In this document: positions 30,887 to 40,231 of the stretch, in pieces
Numbering within the stretch: position 1 is the first letter of the stretch
Layout of the letters: each line of letters begins with the position of its first letter
NCBI RefSeq assembly: GCF_003610775.1
Contig: NZ_RAQO01000003.1
Coordinates: 1 to 64,000 of the forward strand
Direction of reading: 5' to 3'
Source: Alginatibacterium sediminis
Lineage (GTDB): Bacteria > Pseudomonadota > Gammaproteobacteria > Enterobacterales > Celerinatantimonadaceae
DNA length: 64,000 nucleotides
Translations under genes and position numbers: made by a program
Notes under the pieces: model-generated
The model's database searches: none
What the model was told of the DNA's origin: nothing
The model's input: the letters and a program-made list of their open reading frames with translations, nothing else

Positions 30887-31498
30887 CTAGTCTTTGGGTA
30901 GGTGACGAACAATCGCTTCGAGTAGAGGAGTAGGGCTTAAGGTGTGCGGAACTTTCTCTAACAAATCTCCATCTTGATTAAGTAGATAAAAGAAAGAGTT
31001 GTGGTCAACACTGTAATTAATCTCTGAACCTTCAATTTCCACGTACTTGTAGTAGACCCCCAGTAGTTGTGCCAAGCCTTTTAATTGGCCAGGGTGAGGG
31101 CTAAGACCGACAATTTGAGCATCAAAAAATGCTGCATAATCGTTGGTTTTTTTTGCGTCATCGCGTTCCGGATCGAGACTGATAAATAGCGGGGTAAGCT
31201 GAGCGCGTTGCTCGTCGTTCAACTGTTGAAGTGCGCCAGCTAACATGGCTAATGAAGTCGGGCATACATCGGGACAATGGGTGAATCCAAAATAGCTAAC
31301 GTACAATTGCGGTTTGCTAACAAAACCTTGGAAGCGGCCGTCAGCGCTCTCCATATTAAATAGCTCAGTAGGAATACGAGTTGCTGCAGGGCTTGCGATC
31401 GGTGCTGTTTGTTCGGCTTGGTTGCTATTGAAAAACCATAAACCAGCGGCAAAACTGGATGCCAGCACTACTATGCTTAGCAAATTTGATTTGTTCAT
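30887..31498 (-). CDS. SCO1/SenC family copper chaperone
   Basis: A 203-residue membrane-anchored thioredoxin-fold protein. The N-terminal hydrophobic segment (residues ~5-24) anchors it facing the periplasm. Cys75 and Cys79 (CPDVC) and His166 (VDHNSFF) form the copper site. SCO proteins deliver copper to the CuA centre of cytochrome oxidase or act as thiol reductants; no oxidase genes are next to it here. It overlaps the upstream hypothetical gene by four bases. Confidence 0.92.
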   Translation of the reverse strand: MNKSNLLSIVVLASSFAAGLWFFNSNQAEQTAPIASPAATRIPTELFNMESADGRFQGFVSKPQLYVSYFGFTHCPDVCPTSLAMLAGALQQLNDEQRAQLTPLFISLDPERDDAKKTNDYAAFFDAQIVGLSPHPGQLKGLAQLLGVYYKYVEIEGSEINYSVDHNSFFYLLNQDGDLLEKVPHTLSPTPLLEAIVRHLPKD

Positions 31499-31923
31499 CG
31501 ACTTTGTACCTCAAAAGTAAAGTTGGGCCATTGTGCTACTGCGGAGTTTTCAATGCTTGCCTTCCAAGTCATAAGGTCCTCACTACAAGCAGGGATTAAT
31601 ACTTGTGCTTGGTAAAGCTGGTTTGATTTTGATTCAAACGAAAAGCGCATTTCGCCCATATACATGTTGATGCCCTCAAGTTTAATACTGAGCTCGGCGT
31701 CGGGCGCTGTTGTTACTATTTCAATCACTTGTGATTGCATGCTGTAGAGTTGCTCGGGTAGCTGTAAGCGATATTCATGATTGGCGAAAGACCATTCGCA
31801 TACCTGATTGGCGTCACAGGTAATGGGTTGTTGGTCTCTTGGGTTTGATTCATTGAGCTTGGAAAAGATTGCCGAAGCTGCAAATCCAATCAGCACCAAC
31901 ATCAATAGGTATTTTTTTTGCAT
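31495..31923 (-). CDS. Hypothetical membrane-anchored protein upstream of the SCO gene
   Basis: A 142-residue protein with an N-terminal hydrophobic segment (MQKKYLLMLVLIGFAASAIF) and a periplasmic domain with Cys residues in ITCDANQVCEW and IPACSED. I do not recognise the family. Coupling to the SCO gene through an ATGA overlap suggests a role in copper delivery or oxidase assembly. The ATG at 31923 is preferred because an earlier in-frame ATG overlaps the AGGA ribosome binding site. Confidence 0.7.
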   Translation of the reverse strand: MQKKYLLMLVLIGFAASAIFSKLNESNPRDQQPITCDANQVCEWSFANHEYRLQLPEQLYSMQSQVIEIVTTAPDAELSIKLEGINMYMGEMRFSFESKSNQLYQAQVLIPACSEDLMTWKASIENSAVAQWPNFTFEVQSR

Positions 31924-32026
31924 TGCTACTATCATCCTGATTTATTGCGGCTTATCTTAACTCATGAATGTACAGTTGCAGTGTTTTTAGTAAAAAACTG
32001 TTAGCTAATCTACAAAAGGAGTTTTT

Positions 32027-33244
32027 GTGACAATAGGTGTCGGCGGTTCTACAGTACAGCAAGAAATGCAGCGTTTATCTAAATTAAGTTTTCCAGTCAT
32101 CCCCATTCAAGAAGGTGAGTATCGCCGTCGTTGCGACATGGCTTGTAAGCTAATGCAGCTGCAAGGAATATCAGCTGTCTACCTTAATGCTGGTACCAAC
32201 TTATACTATTTTACCGGCCTTCGTTGGAACCCCAGCGAGCGTATGGTTGGCGCAGTCTTACTTGCAACGGGTGAATTGTGGTATATCGCTCCTCATTTCG
32301 AGCTCGATACTTTACGTCAATTTATGCTTATCGATGCACCTATAATCGCTTGGCAGGAACATGAGTCACCCTATTTACTTTTAGCACAATTACTCCAACA
32401 ACAGGTAGTGGTAAACAGTAAAATTGGGGTAGATGAATCGACACCTTTCTTTATTGTTGATGGATTAATGAAAGCCGCGCCACAATTGCAATGGTGCGAC
32501 TCCAAATCGATTGTAGCAGCTTGCCGCATGCGTAAAAGTGCCCAAGAAATAGCGCTTATGCAAAGTGCGAAATCCTTAACCTTAGAAGTACAACGCTCCG
32601 CTGCTGCAATTTTGCATGTGGGGATTTCTCGGGCTGAAGTTGCAGTGTTTATCGATCAAGCGCACCGACTTTTAGGTGCTGCAAGTGGCTCTTACTTTTG
32701 TATCGTACTTTTTGCTAAAGCGACTAGTTTTCCGCATGGTGTGAACTACGAGCAAGCTTTGCAAGTCGATGATTGGGTACTGATTGATACCGGATGTCAG
32801 CTCGAAGGTTATAATTCCGATATAACCCGTAGTTATTGCTTCGGCACCGCTAGCCCAAAACAACGACAAATGTGGCAGCTTGAGAAACAGGCTCAAATTG
32901 CTGCTTTTGATGCAGCTCAGCTCGGCAGTCAGTGTGAACTTGTAGATTTAGCCGCTCGACGTGTGCTCGAATCAGCAGGATTGGGACCTGATTATCAATT
33001 ACCTGGCTTACCCCATCGCACCGGCCATGGTTGCGGACTGGATATTCACGAATGGCCTTACTTAGTCAAAGGTGACCAAACACCGCTCGATGTTGGTATG
33101 GTGTTTAGTAATGAGCCTATGATTGTCATTCCTGATGAGTTTGGGGTACGTTTAGAAGACCACTTTTATATGAGCTCGCAAGGACCGCGTTGGTTTACTC
33201 AGCCGTCCTATAGCGTTGATGACCCCTTTGGATTGGAGAGCTAA
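32027..33244 (+). CDS. M24 family metallopeptidase (Xaa-Pro dipeptidase-like)
   Basis: A 405-residue protein with a creatinase-type N-terminal domain and a C-terminal pita-bread domain. The five metal ligands are visible: Asp in LIDTGC, Asp in YNSDITRS, His in GHGCGLDIHE, Glu in FSNEPM and Glu in RLEDHF. It therefore looks catalytically competent as a proline-specific aminopeptidase or dipeptidase; the exact substrate is not clear. GTG start at 32027 behind AAAGGA. It is followed after two bases by a small tautomerase gene. Confidence 0.88.
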   Translation: MTIGVGGSTVQQEMQRLSKLSFPVIPIQEGEYRRRCDMACKLMQLQGISAVYLNAGTNLYYFTGLRWNPSERMVGAVLLATGELWYIAPHFELDTLRQFMLIDAPIIAWQEHESPYLLLAQLLQQQVVVNSKIGVDESTPFFIVDGLMKAAPQLQWCDSKSIVAACRMRKSAQEIALMQSAKSLTLEVQRSAAAILHVGISRAEVAVFIDQAHRLLGAASGSYFCIVLFAKATSFPHGVNYEQALQVDDWVLIDTGCQLEGYNSDITRSYCFGTASPKQRQMWQLEKQAQIAAFDAAQLGSQCELVDLAARRVLESAGLGPDYQLPGLPHRTGHGCGLDIHEWPYLVKGDQTPLDVGMVFSNEPMIVIPDEFGVRLEDHFYMSSQGPRWFTQPSYSVDDPFGLES

Positions 33245-33246
33245 GT

Positions 33247-33591
33247 ATGCCGCATTGTATTATTGAGTATGACCAAAGCTTGGATACAAGTATTGATATA
33301 GAAAATGTTGTTCAAGGCGTACAGCAATGTGCTCTTGAGAGTGGGCTTTTCGAACCAAGCGCAATTAAAACGAGAGCAATTGCTTGTTCTCATTGTGCAA
33401 GCGGGCAGGGAGACTCACAAATGTTGCATGTGCGTATTCATTTATTTGCGGGTCGCAGCGCGAGTCAAAAACTAGCTTTAAGTGAATCGATGCTAGCAGC
33501 TTTAGATGCGATGATCCCACAAGTTCCTAGTTTAAGCGTTGAACTTGTGGATATGGACAGCGAAAGCTATCAAAAGCGGATTTTGGTTTGA
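33247..33591 (+). CDS. 5-carboxymethyl-2-hydroxymuconate isomerase-like protein
   Basis: A 114-residue member of the CHMI branch of the tautomerase superfamily. The N-terminal Pro2, which becomes the catalytic base after Met removal, is in MPHCIIEYDQSL. The classical enzyme acts in homoprotocatechuate breakdown, but no other genes of that pathway are present, so the substrate is unknown. It probably shares an mRNA with the M24 peptidase. Confidence 0.8.
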   Translation: MPHCIIEYDQSLDTSIDIENVVQGVQQCALESGLFEPSAIKTRAIACSHCASGQGDSQMLHVRIHLFAGRSASQKLALSESMLAALDAMIPQVPSLSVELVDMDSESYQKRILV

Positions 33592-33621
33592 GCTTTGCTC
33601 CCTGATCTTGGGAGCTATAGG

Positions 33622-34302
33622 TTAAAAATATAAGCGGGTGATGGACTCTGTGACACACCCGGGTCTGCGGCAGCCTTCAATCTCAACTTTTATTTCTTTA
33701 ACGAGTTCGAGACCTCGTTTTATCGGGGTTACTTTGACCAAGGTTGTCCGCGCACGTATCTTATTATTAACCTTAACCGGGTAAGGAAACCGCACTTTAT
33801 CTAAGCCATAATTCACCACCATTTTTGCATCGGGGTAAGCTTGTTCTTCATCGCTTACACTTTGAGTTAAAAATGGCAACAAAGACAAAGTTAAAAAGCC
33901 ATGGGCAATGGTGGTTTTAAAGGGGGACTCTTGCTGAGCACGCTCGGGGTCAGTATGTAGCCATTGATGGTCATGGGTAACTTGGGCAAAGGCGTTGATG
34001 CGCTCTTGATCGACGCACAGCCATTGGCCAATATGCACCTCTAATCCCAACTGATGTTGTAGCTGCTCAAAGACCACCGCTGCCTTGGGGCTCAGCTCAA
34101 TTGGTTTTTCGGCCACTTGCTCGGATGTAGGATCTCCGACAACTTGTTGATCTCGAACCCAGTTTCCAAGTTGACTATGATTAGCCTTGTTTAGAAATTC
34201 AATCCAATAATCACGGATCGTAGGGGAAAGCCAGTCTTTGAGTTCGAAGGGGTTCTGAGCTAGAAACTCTTTACGCTCCTTTAAAAAATCAACTACTTTC
34301 AT
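33622..34302 (-). CDS. MaoC-like hydratase/dehydratase
   Basis: A 226-residue protein. The C-terminal part (from about residue 85) is a hot-dog MaoC domain with the catalytic Asp/His motif in FAQVTHDHQWLHTDPERA and the IAHGFLTLSLL block, typical of (R)-specific enoyl-CoA hydratases. About 80 N-terminal residues precede it, with no domain I recognise. The gene is alone on its strand. Substrate chain length cannot be told from the sequence. Confidence 0.82.
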   Translation of the reverse strand: MKVVDFLKERKEFLAQNPFELKDWLSPTIRDYWIEFLNKANHSQLGNWVRDQQVVGDPTSEQVAEKPIELSPKAAVVFEQLQHQLGLEVHIGQWLCVDQERINAFAQVTHDHQWLHTDPERAQQESPFKTTIAHGFLTLSLLPFLTQSVSDEEQAYPDAKMVVNYGLDKVRFPYPVKVNNKIRARTTLVKVTPIKRGLELVKEIKVEIEGCRRPGCVTESITRLYF

Positions 34303-34443
34303 TTTACCTCGAATCTAACGTAGCCAATAAAGGCAAAGAACGACCAAACTGTAATGGCCACACCTTCATTATAGCAGAAGCGTTTGGCATCGAAAAACAC
34401 TTGATTTAAAGCAAACTTTTATAGGCTTTAAAGCGGCAACGCA

Positions 34444-35661
34444 CTAGCGCAGCCAAAGTCGTAAATCACGAATATACTTATTACCACTAAACTCAGGGTG
34501 GGCTTCTTCGATGGCTTCAAGCGCAAAGAATTGTTTGCCTTCATCGCTTAGTGCATTGTAACCTCCAATCACTTGGTAGAGCCAATCTTCAGCTCGCCAC
34601 TTTAGTTGTTCACGTTCAAAGAAGTCGAGCGCACTTAGGTCTTGAGCACTATCAATAATCTCGTTTAAGTAACGCTCCACATCGGCTGATATACCAGAGT
34701 CATGGATTTCGTATAGCTCAGCTTGTTCTAAGCTTGTGAAGTTTTCTTCCTGCTCTTGTATTTGAGTGCCGTTTACACGCTGAACATGAATTTTTGCAAC
34801 AATACCAAGCAGTTGCTGCTCATGTTCTGGGTTATACAGGTTTACAGAGGCTGATTTTAATAGCGGTGCAGCTTGTTTGAATAATGAAGGAACCTGTAGT
34901 TGCCCTGAAGGGTCGCTAGGATGAAAGTCAGGATGTTGCTCACAATATAAGGTAAAGCCTTTTAACAAACGAGAGCGACCGCGTAATTGTCTAAAACGAC
35001 CCAACAAGCTAATCAGTTTAGTTTGTACGACAGCTAATTCTTGGCTTACGTCTACAACTACCTGATGTAGGTTGCTGCACAGCAATCGACGTAACTCTCG
35101 TAAGTCACCCGCAATTTTCGAAAGCGTCTCAAAATTGAGTAGCTCTAAACTTTGCAATAGTTCGTTGAGTTGTTGTTGAGCGAGTTCGTTTTCACGGATT
35201 TTAGCTTTTAGGCTTGCTACGTAGCCAAACTCGTTATTGATTCGACTCCAAAGTACTCGGACACTTTGTTTCAGGCTTTGGTTTAAGTCATAGGTAACGA
35301 GACTTAAGTCTTGAAGATAGGCATCTGCGCTTGCTAAATCGCCTTCATGAACGGCTTCTCGATAATGTTCCGCCTTGGTTCTGAGACTCGCCAAACGCGA
35401 ACCGATATTCGCGTCAACTTGTTGGTTATGTTCGTCGCTCAAGGCTTCTTCAAGCAACTTACGTAGTGCCAGACCAAGTTGTAGATCTTCATCAACTGCT
35501 GGACGCCAAATGGCGTGGCTTGCAAGCAAGTCCTTGACCTGTTTGTTATCCTTGTTGTCCTCATCGACGCTGCCGCTTAAATAGGCATTCATCAATAGAT
35601 CCGAGTTGCGCGCTAGCAAGTTTAAGAAGCGTTTGCCAGAGCGATGAAGATTAGGATTCAC
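34444..35661 (-). CDS. Kleisin-like (MksF/MukF-type) subunit of an SMC-type complex
   Basis: A 405-residue, mostly helical protein with no signal peptide or membrane segment. By position (third gene of an SMC-like ATPase operon, ATGA overlap with the middle gene) and by its helical middle with a mixed C-terminal region, it is the likely kleisin partner. I cannot point to a catalytic motif. The assignment to the MksF/JetA class is inference from operon logic, not from a recognised signature. Confidence 0.55.
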   Translation of the reverse strand: MNPNLHRSGKRFLNLLARNSDLLMNAYLSGSVDEDNKDNKQVKDLLASHAIWRPAVDEDLQLGLALRKLLEEALSDEHNQQVDANIGSRLASLRTKAEHYREAVHEGDLASADAYLQDLSLVTYDLNQSLKQSVRVLWSRINNEFGYVASLKAKIRENELAQQQLNELLQSLELLNFETLSKIAGDLRELRRLLCSNLHQVVVDVSQELAVVQTKLISLLGRFRQLRGRSRLLKGFTLYCEQHPDFHPSDPSGQLQVPSLFKQAAPLLKSASVNLYNPEHEQQLLGIVAKIHVQRVNGTQIQEQEENFTSLEQAELYEIHDSGISADVERYLNEIIDSAQDLSALDFFEREQLKWRAEDWLYQVIGGYNALSDEGKQFFALEAIEEAHPEFSGNKYIRDLRLWLR

Positions 35662-36305
35662 AGCAAGTTCTCCTGCCCAAAACTATCGCTGGCGCGTTGT
35701 TCTAATGATAAGTCTTCGGTCTCGTCGATAAAGCGAATAATTTCAAATAAGTAGTCAATTTTTGCGCAGGCAATGTAAATCTGTTTTTCACTATTTGGGC
35801 GAATCAGATAGCCTTGCTCTACTAAGCGTTTAAACACTTGCTTGAGTTGGCCGTCAACTTGAGAACTATTGGAACCAAACAAGCGATATTGGCTAATCTT
35901 GGTCAACTGCTCGCGAAATGCTGGTGTGTCTTCAATGGCTGTTTGAAGTTCGTTAAGGCGTATATGATTGCCAGCGCTCAAAGGCGTATCTCCGCCGATT
36001 GACTCCTGAACCAATACCAGCCATTCGACCAGTGGCAACAGAGAGCTAGCGATATCGCCAAATTGCTCACTTAGAACTTTGTGTTCAGCCCCACCTAAAT
36101 CTTGGTAGGAGCAATAATAAATTTCACCATCGCAACCACTGGTTAAACAGCGATTTAGTACCCGAAGCTGATAGTCAATTTTGTCTCGATTCTCTGGCGT
36201 TTGTAAAAACTCGAAGGCTTGTTCATTGCTGATGCGACAGATGAATTTTCCTTCTAAGAGCTGACTTAAAACATTCCCAGTTTCGCTTAGAATAAAATCA
36301 CTCAT
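35658..36305 (-). CDS. KITE-like (MksE/MukE-type) winged-helix subunit
   Basis: A 215-residue soluble protein. The C-terminal half (FKRLVEQGYLIRP, then IYIACAKIDYLFEIIRF) has the look of a winged helix, as in MukE, MksE and JetB. It is the middle gene of the three, overlapping both neighbours by four bases, which predicts stoichiometric coupled synthesis. Confidence rests mainly on size, fold impression and context. Confidence 0.55.
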   Translation of the reverse strand: MSDFILSETGNVLSQLLEGKFICRISNEQAFEFLQTPENRDKIDYQLRVLNRCLTSGCDGEIYYCSYQDLGGAEHKVLSEQFGDIASSLLPLVEWLVLVQESIGGDTPLSAGNHIRLNELQTAIEDTPAFREQLTKISQYRLFGSNSSQVDGQLKQVFKRLVEQGYLIRPNSEKQIYIACAKIDYLFEIIRFIDETEDLSLEQRASDSFGQENLL

Positions 36306-39300
36306 ATTGCTTGCTCCTGAGATTGTTGTTTCGCCTTCAATTTTGCTTCTATGCTATTCACTTTGGGTTGGACCGTTTGCAGTTGTCGTTTTTCGCGGTC
36401 AATAATGTAGCGATGGGTAAATAGCTGTAACACTTCTGACTCTGGGTTTGGAAACGCGCCAAGAATACGGATTTTGTTAGTATCGCAAGCATCAAATATT
36501 TTCTTCACGTTACTTTGGTGCAGCGTACCTAGTTCATCAATTGGCCAATGAATGTAAACGTCCGCATTGCCGCGTAGTAAACGGGTAAAGGCAAGTAAGA
36601 ACTTACACAAGATGAGATAAGCCATCCCGTGACTGCTAGACTCGTTAAGCTGACGATCGGTGCGAATGACCAAATCACTATTGCCCTCCCGAAGACGTAG
36701 TTCAATTTGTAGCAATTTGGAAATACCATCTTTGAGTGCGCTACGACCGATAATTTCTAGCGCTCGCTTCATCAATATCGCGTAGTCTTCTTCGGGTAAT
36801 TGGTTAAAGCCTTGTTCCCGCCATTGCTCATACGCAGCTACAAAAGCTTTCAATTCGTCCCAAAACTCCAATTCGCTAATTTTGGAGCGAATTTGAACCG
36901 CACTACCACTGACACCGTCAAGGCTTAGATCTTCGCCAATTTCTTGAGTAATGCGCCGGCTTTGACTCACAATGCGCTTATCTATATCCAACAAGTTGTG
37001 GTAGAAGTCGTTGATATTCATACCTAAGGTATGCCCATAGTCAACTAAGGCTGCAATGTTTTGTGGCACGAGATCGTTAAGAATATAAGCCAGTTCAGGT
37101 ACCAGGTCTCGGTAACGAACCATTGTGGTTCCAAGCTCAGTGGTATAGCTGGCTTTAGCGCGCGATAGTTCCCAAGTTTCACCAAACTGACTTCCAGCTC
37201 GCTGAGCAATCAGTTGATCATAGTTCTTAACTTCATCTTCTATTTGTTTAAGTAAGCGCTCGCGCTGCGTTAACAACTGTTCTGTTTCGCGTAGTCGTTC
37301 TGCAACGCTGCGTTCGGTTTCGTCAAGTTCTGCAATGAGTTTGGCAAATTCCTCGCCCGAAAGTCGCTTCAGAAGCTGTTGGCAACGCGACAGCTCAAGG
37401 TTGTTATTTTGCTGCGATAATTCTAATTCACTGGCCTGCTGTCCCAGTTCATTGCGCTGTTTGGTCACGATTTGGGTTTGGCTTTGTAGCTGGTTTTTGG
37501 CTTGGCTGAGGGCCGATTTAGCAATACTGAGCTCTTCAGCGACTTCCAATTTTTGTTGCTGCCAAACACGCTTGAACCAGTCATTGTACTCAAGCACTTC
37601 ATCACGACGTTGTTCTGTTGCTTGGATAAGCTCTATAAGTTGCTTACGGCGCTGAGCCAATTTAATAATATTTCCGTCGTCGAGGCCTTGATCCTTAAGT
37701 TCACTGCGATACCAAGCTTCGGCTTGTTTTAAGTCAGCTTTTGCAGAACGTTGAAGATTTTGTATTTGCTCATCATTTTGTTGCTTTTGGTCTTCCAAAA
37801 CCCCAATTTTGTCTTGCCACCAAGCCATGCGTTCTAGTTTGTTTTCTTGGTGCTGTTGTTCGAGCTCGGCGAGGTTCTGCTCGTAGTTTTGTTGGATCTG
37901 CTGCTGCGATATTTTTAGCGATTCTAGTGAATCGCGCTCTTTAGCTCGACGTTGATGCAGTGCTTGTTCGGCTTGTTCGTTAAGGATTTGACGCTCTGCC
38001 GCAATGCGGGTTAGCTCTTCATCTATTCGTTGGCTGGTGGCGCGCGTTTCAGCAAAACTTTGTTCGTGTTGGCGCACCAAACTATGAGCTTGGGCCAAAC
38101 TTTTCTCGGCCAGGTTCCGCTTGTTTTTTGCCAGTTCAAGAGCTGTTTGCGCTTCAGACAAACGCTGCTGCAATGTGGCTTCATGAACGGCAAAGCTAGG
38201 TAAGTCGATTGACTTATAGTCAAGAACCAAACCAAAGGCACTGTCGTCAAGTTGCGGCGCTAGTTCAGGTTTTAGATCTTTTCTCGAAAGCAATTCTGGA
38301 TTGATAACCCGAGCTAAATGTTGCTCCCAGCCAGGCAGCTCGTCACGAAGAAACGCTAAAACGGTGTCTGATTCTGGGTTTAGCTGGTGTTGTATTTGCT
38401 GCAATTGTTGTTCTGCTTGGCTCTGAACTTGACTGCATTGCTTGAGTTGTTTGTCGGCAATTAGACGTTCACTTTTGGCCGCTTGAAGCTCAGCTGAGAT
38501 TGAATCTGCTTGAGCGCGATGCTGGTCTTGCTGTTTACGCACTTCATCTAAGCGATTTTGGATACTACGAATGGCAATGGTTTCTTGGTCGGTAAACCCC
38601 ATTTGCGCCATTTGAGTTTCAAGACTAGCTTGCTCAAGCTGTAGTTTATGCTGCTGCTCAAGCAAGGCCTGCTTTAGCTTTTCAATTTGTGTGTGGTATT
38701 GCCCTTCTAGCTGGTGCATTTGTTCGAGCTCTGAACGTCGCTCTTGACTTAGTTGAGTGGCAATCTGGTCTTTGTTTTGATTTAAGCGGCTTAAGGTCGA
38801 TAACAGCGCTTCATTGATATCGTTTTTACGTGCATTATATGCAGCCTCAATATCACTATGTTGTTCAGTCAATAATTGGTGTTGGGCACTGACACTTTGT
38901 AACTCTTCACGGCGACTTGGCAGCTTATCAAGATTGGTTTTAGCTTTTTCAATATCAGATTGTTGCCACTTATCATACTCGTCTTCAATAGCGTTTAAGC
39001 GTTGGTCATAGTTTTGACTATCGGCTTTAGCTTTAGACAAAGCTTGATTGAGTTCGTCACGTTGGCTTGTCCATTTGGAGTCCAATGACTTTCGTTCTGC
39101 TCGGTTGGTATTTAAACTAAGCTCCAAATGGTCTCGCGCGGCATCTAAGCTTTCTTCATCTTTGGCTAAGTGCTGTTTTAAACCTAATAGTCGGGTTTCG
39201 TGTTGCTGTAGTTGTTGATGGGCCTGTTCTAATTTCTGAAATTGCGGTCTAATCGCCTCAAATTGTTGGATCAAACGACTATCTTCAAGCCAAGCTTGTG

Positions 39301-40084
39301 CTTTGTTCGCATCAACCCAAGTTGTACGAAGCTCCACGCCATCTTCCTCCAAAATGGCTGCAATCATGGATTTAATGGTTTCCATTTTGCCTTCTTTGGA
39401 GTGCACTGCTTTGGCTAGCTTTTCCATATGCCGCAAACTATGCCGCGGGTCACTTAGGGTATATTGACGGGCAAGCGCACGCAGTTGGCTCTGATTAGAA
39501 CCACTGTTTTGTAAGCTGCGATCGTTTTGAATGATGGCCCGATATTCGCGAGTATTGAGATAGCGACTCGAACTCAGGCCTAACTTTCTAAACTCACTTT
39601 GCAGCTCTTTAGGTGTATGAAACAACACTTCTTGTTGCTGACGTTCTTTAATGAAATCTTCGAGTTCAAAAGCTTTGTTAACCAAACGGTATTTCAGACC
39701 TTGCTCTTCACGTGATGAGCTTAGAATAACTTGGCAAATATCGCCGTTATACCGCTGATATTCATAGCTGATATAACTGGCTTCTTGGGGCAGGTACCAG
39801 TTCTCAAAACTATCGCGAGTGCTAGGTACTACTCGGCTAGGGTATTCACCATAAAACACCGGGATTAAGCGCTGCAATGTAGTTTTACCGCTGGCATTGG
39901 TGCCGCAAATGTTGCTGTGTTGGTCGAGTTTGAGTTCGACTACGCCTTTTAAATGCGTATTGATAAGAATAATGCGAAGTAAGCCGGCCACTAAAAGTCC
40001 TTGTTCTTGGTTCTTGCCGCCTAGTTTAACCGAATCTAAGGGCAACTGCAGCGTTGTGACTTGAGTCTCGAACTCTTGGCGCAT
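36302..40084 (-). CDS. SMC-like ATPase with long coiled coils (MksB/MukB-like)
   Basis: A 1260-residue protein with the ABC-ATPase head split at the two ends. Walker A GTNASGKT lies at residues 61-68. A signature-like SSSHGMAYLILCKFLL and Walker B VYIHWPIDELG (Asp1183-Glu1184) lie near the C-terminus. The roughly 850 residues between are Gln/Glu/Leu-rich heptads forming two coiled-coil arms around a hinge-like globular part near residues 560-620. It resembles the DUF3584/Muk group and differs from canonical SMC. First gene of its operon; the order is ATPase, KITE, kleisin, opposite to mukFEB and mksFEB. No JetD-type nuclease gene is present. Confidence 0.78.
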   Translation of the reverse strand: MRQEFETQVTTLQLPLDSVKLGGKNQEQGLLVAGLLRIILINTHLKGVVELKLDQHSNICGTNASGKTTLQRLIPVFYGEYPSRVVPSTRDSFENWYLPQEASYISYEYQRYNGDICQVILSSSREEQGLKYRLVNKAFELEDFIKERQQQEVLFHTPKELQSEFRKLGLSSSRYLNTREYRAIIQNDRSLQNSGSNQSQLRALARQYTLSDPRHSLRHMEKLAKAVHSKEGKMETIKSMIAAILEEDGVELRTTWVDANKAQAWLEDSRLIQQFEAIRPQFQKLEQAHQQLQQHETRLLGLKQHLAKDEESLDAARDHLELSLNTNRAERKSLDSKWTSQRDELNQALSKAKADSQNYDQRLNAIEDEYDKWQQSDIEKAKTNLDKLPSRREELQSVSAQHQLLTEQHSDIEAAYNARKNDINEALLSTLSRLNQNKDQIATQLSQERRSELEQMHQLEGQYHTQIEKLKQALLEQQHKLQLEQASLETQMAQMGFTDQETIAIRSIQNRLDEVRKQQDQHRAQADSISAELQAAKSERLIADKQLKQCSQVQSQAEQQLQQIQHQLNPESDTVLAFLRDELPGWEQHLARVINPELLSRKDLKPELAPQLDDSAFGLVLDYKSIDLPSFAVHEATLQQRLSEAQTALELAKNKRNLAEKSLAQAHSLVRQHEQSFAETRATSQRIDEELTRIAAERQILNEQAEQALHQRRAKERDSLESLKISQQQIQQNYEQNLAELEQQHQENKLERMAWWQDKIGVLEDQKQQNDEQIQNLQRSAKADLKQAEAWYRSELKDQGLDDGNIIKLAQRRKQLIELIQATEQRRDEVLEYNDWFKRVWQQQKLEVAEELSIAKSALSQAKNQLQSQTQIVTKQRNELGQQASELELSQQNNNLELSRCQQLLKRLSGEEFAKLIAELDETERSVAERLRETEQLLTQRERLLKQIEDEVKNYDQLIAQRAGSQFGETWELSRAKASYTTELGTTMVRYRDLVPELAYILNDLVPQNIAALVDYGHTLGMNINDFYHNLLDIDKRIVSQSRRITQEIGEDLSLDGVSGSAVQIRSKISELEFWDELKAFVAAYEQWREQGFNQLPEEDYAILMKRALEIIGRSALKDGISKLLQIELRLREGNSDLVIRTDRQLNESSSHGMAYLILCKFLLAFTRLLRGNADVYIHWPIDELGTLHQSNVKKIFDACDTNKIRILGAFPNPESEVLQLFTHRYIIDREKRQLQTVQPKVNSIEAKLKAKQQSQEQAI

Positions 40085-40231
40085 TTATTGCTGTTTTTGT
40101 ATGTAAATAGTACGCCAGCAGGCATCTATCTATTTTAATTTACTCATAGAGTAAAAATGATCACTTTGGCACGCACTATGCTTTATTAGGTTTAGTTAGC
40201 ATCGACATTTTTTTGTCAGTTAAGGATTATT

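Noticed and set aside
34444-40084. Wadjet (JetABCD) plasmid-defence system
   Set aside because: No JetD-type topoisomerase/nuclease gene lies next to the operon, and gene order and ATPase motifs fit a Muk/Mks-like group better.
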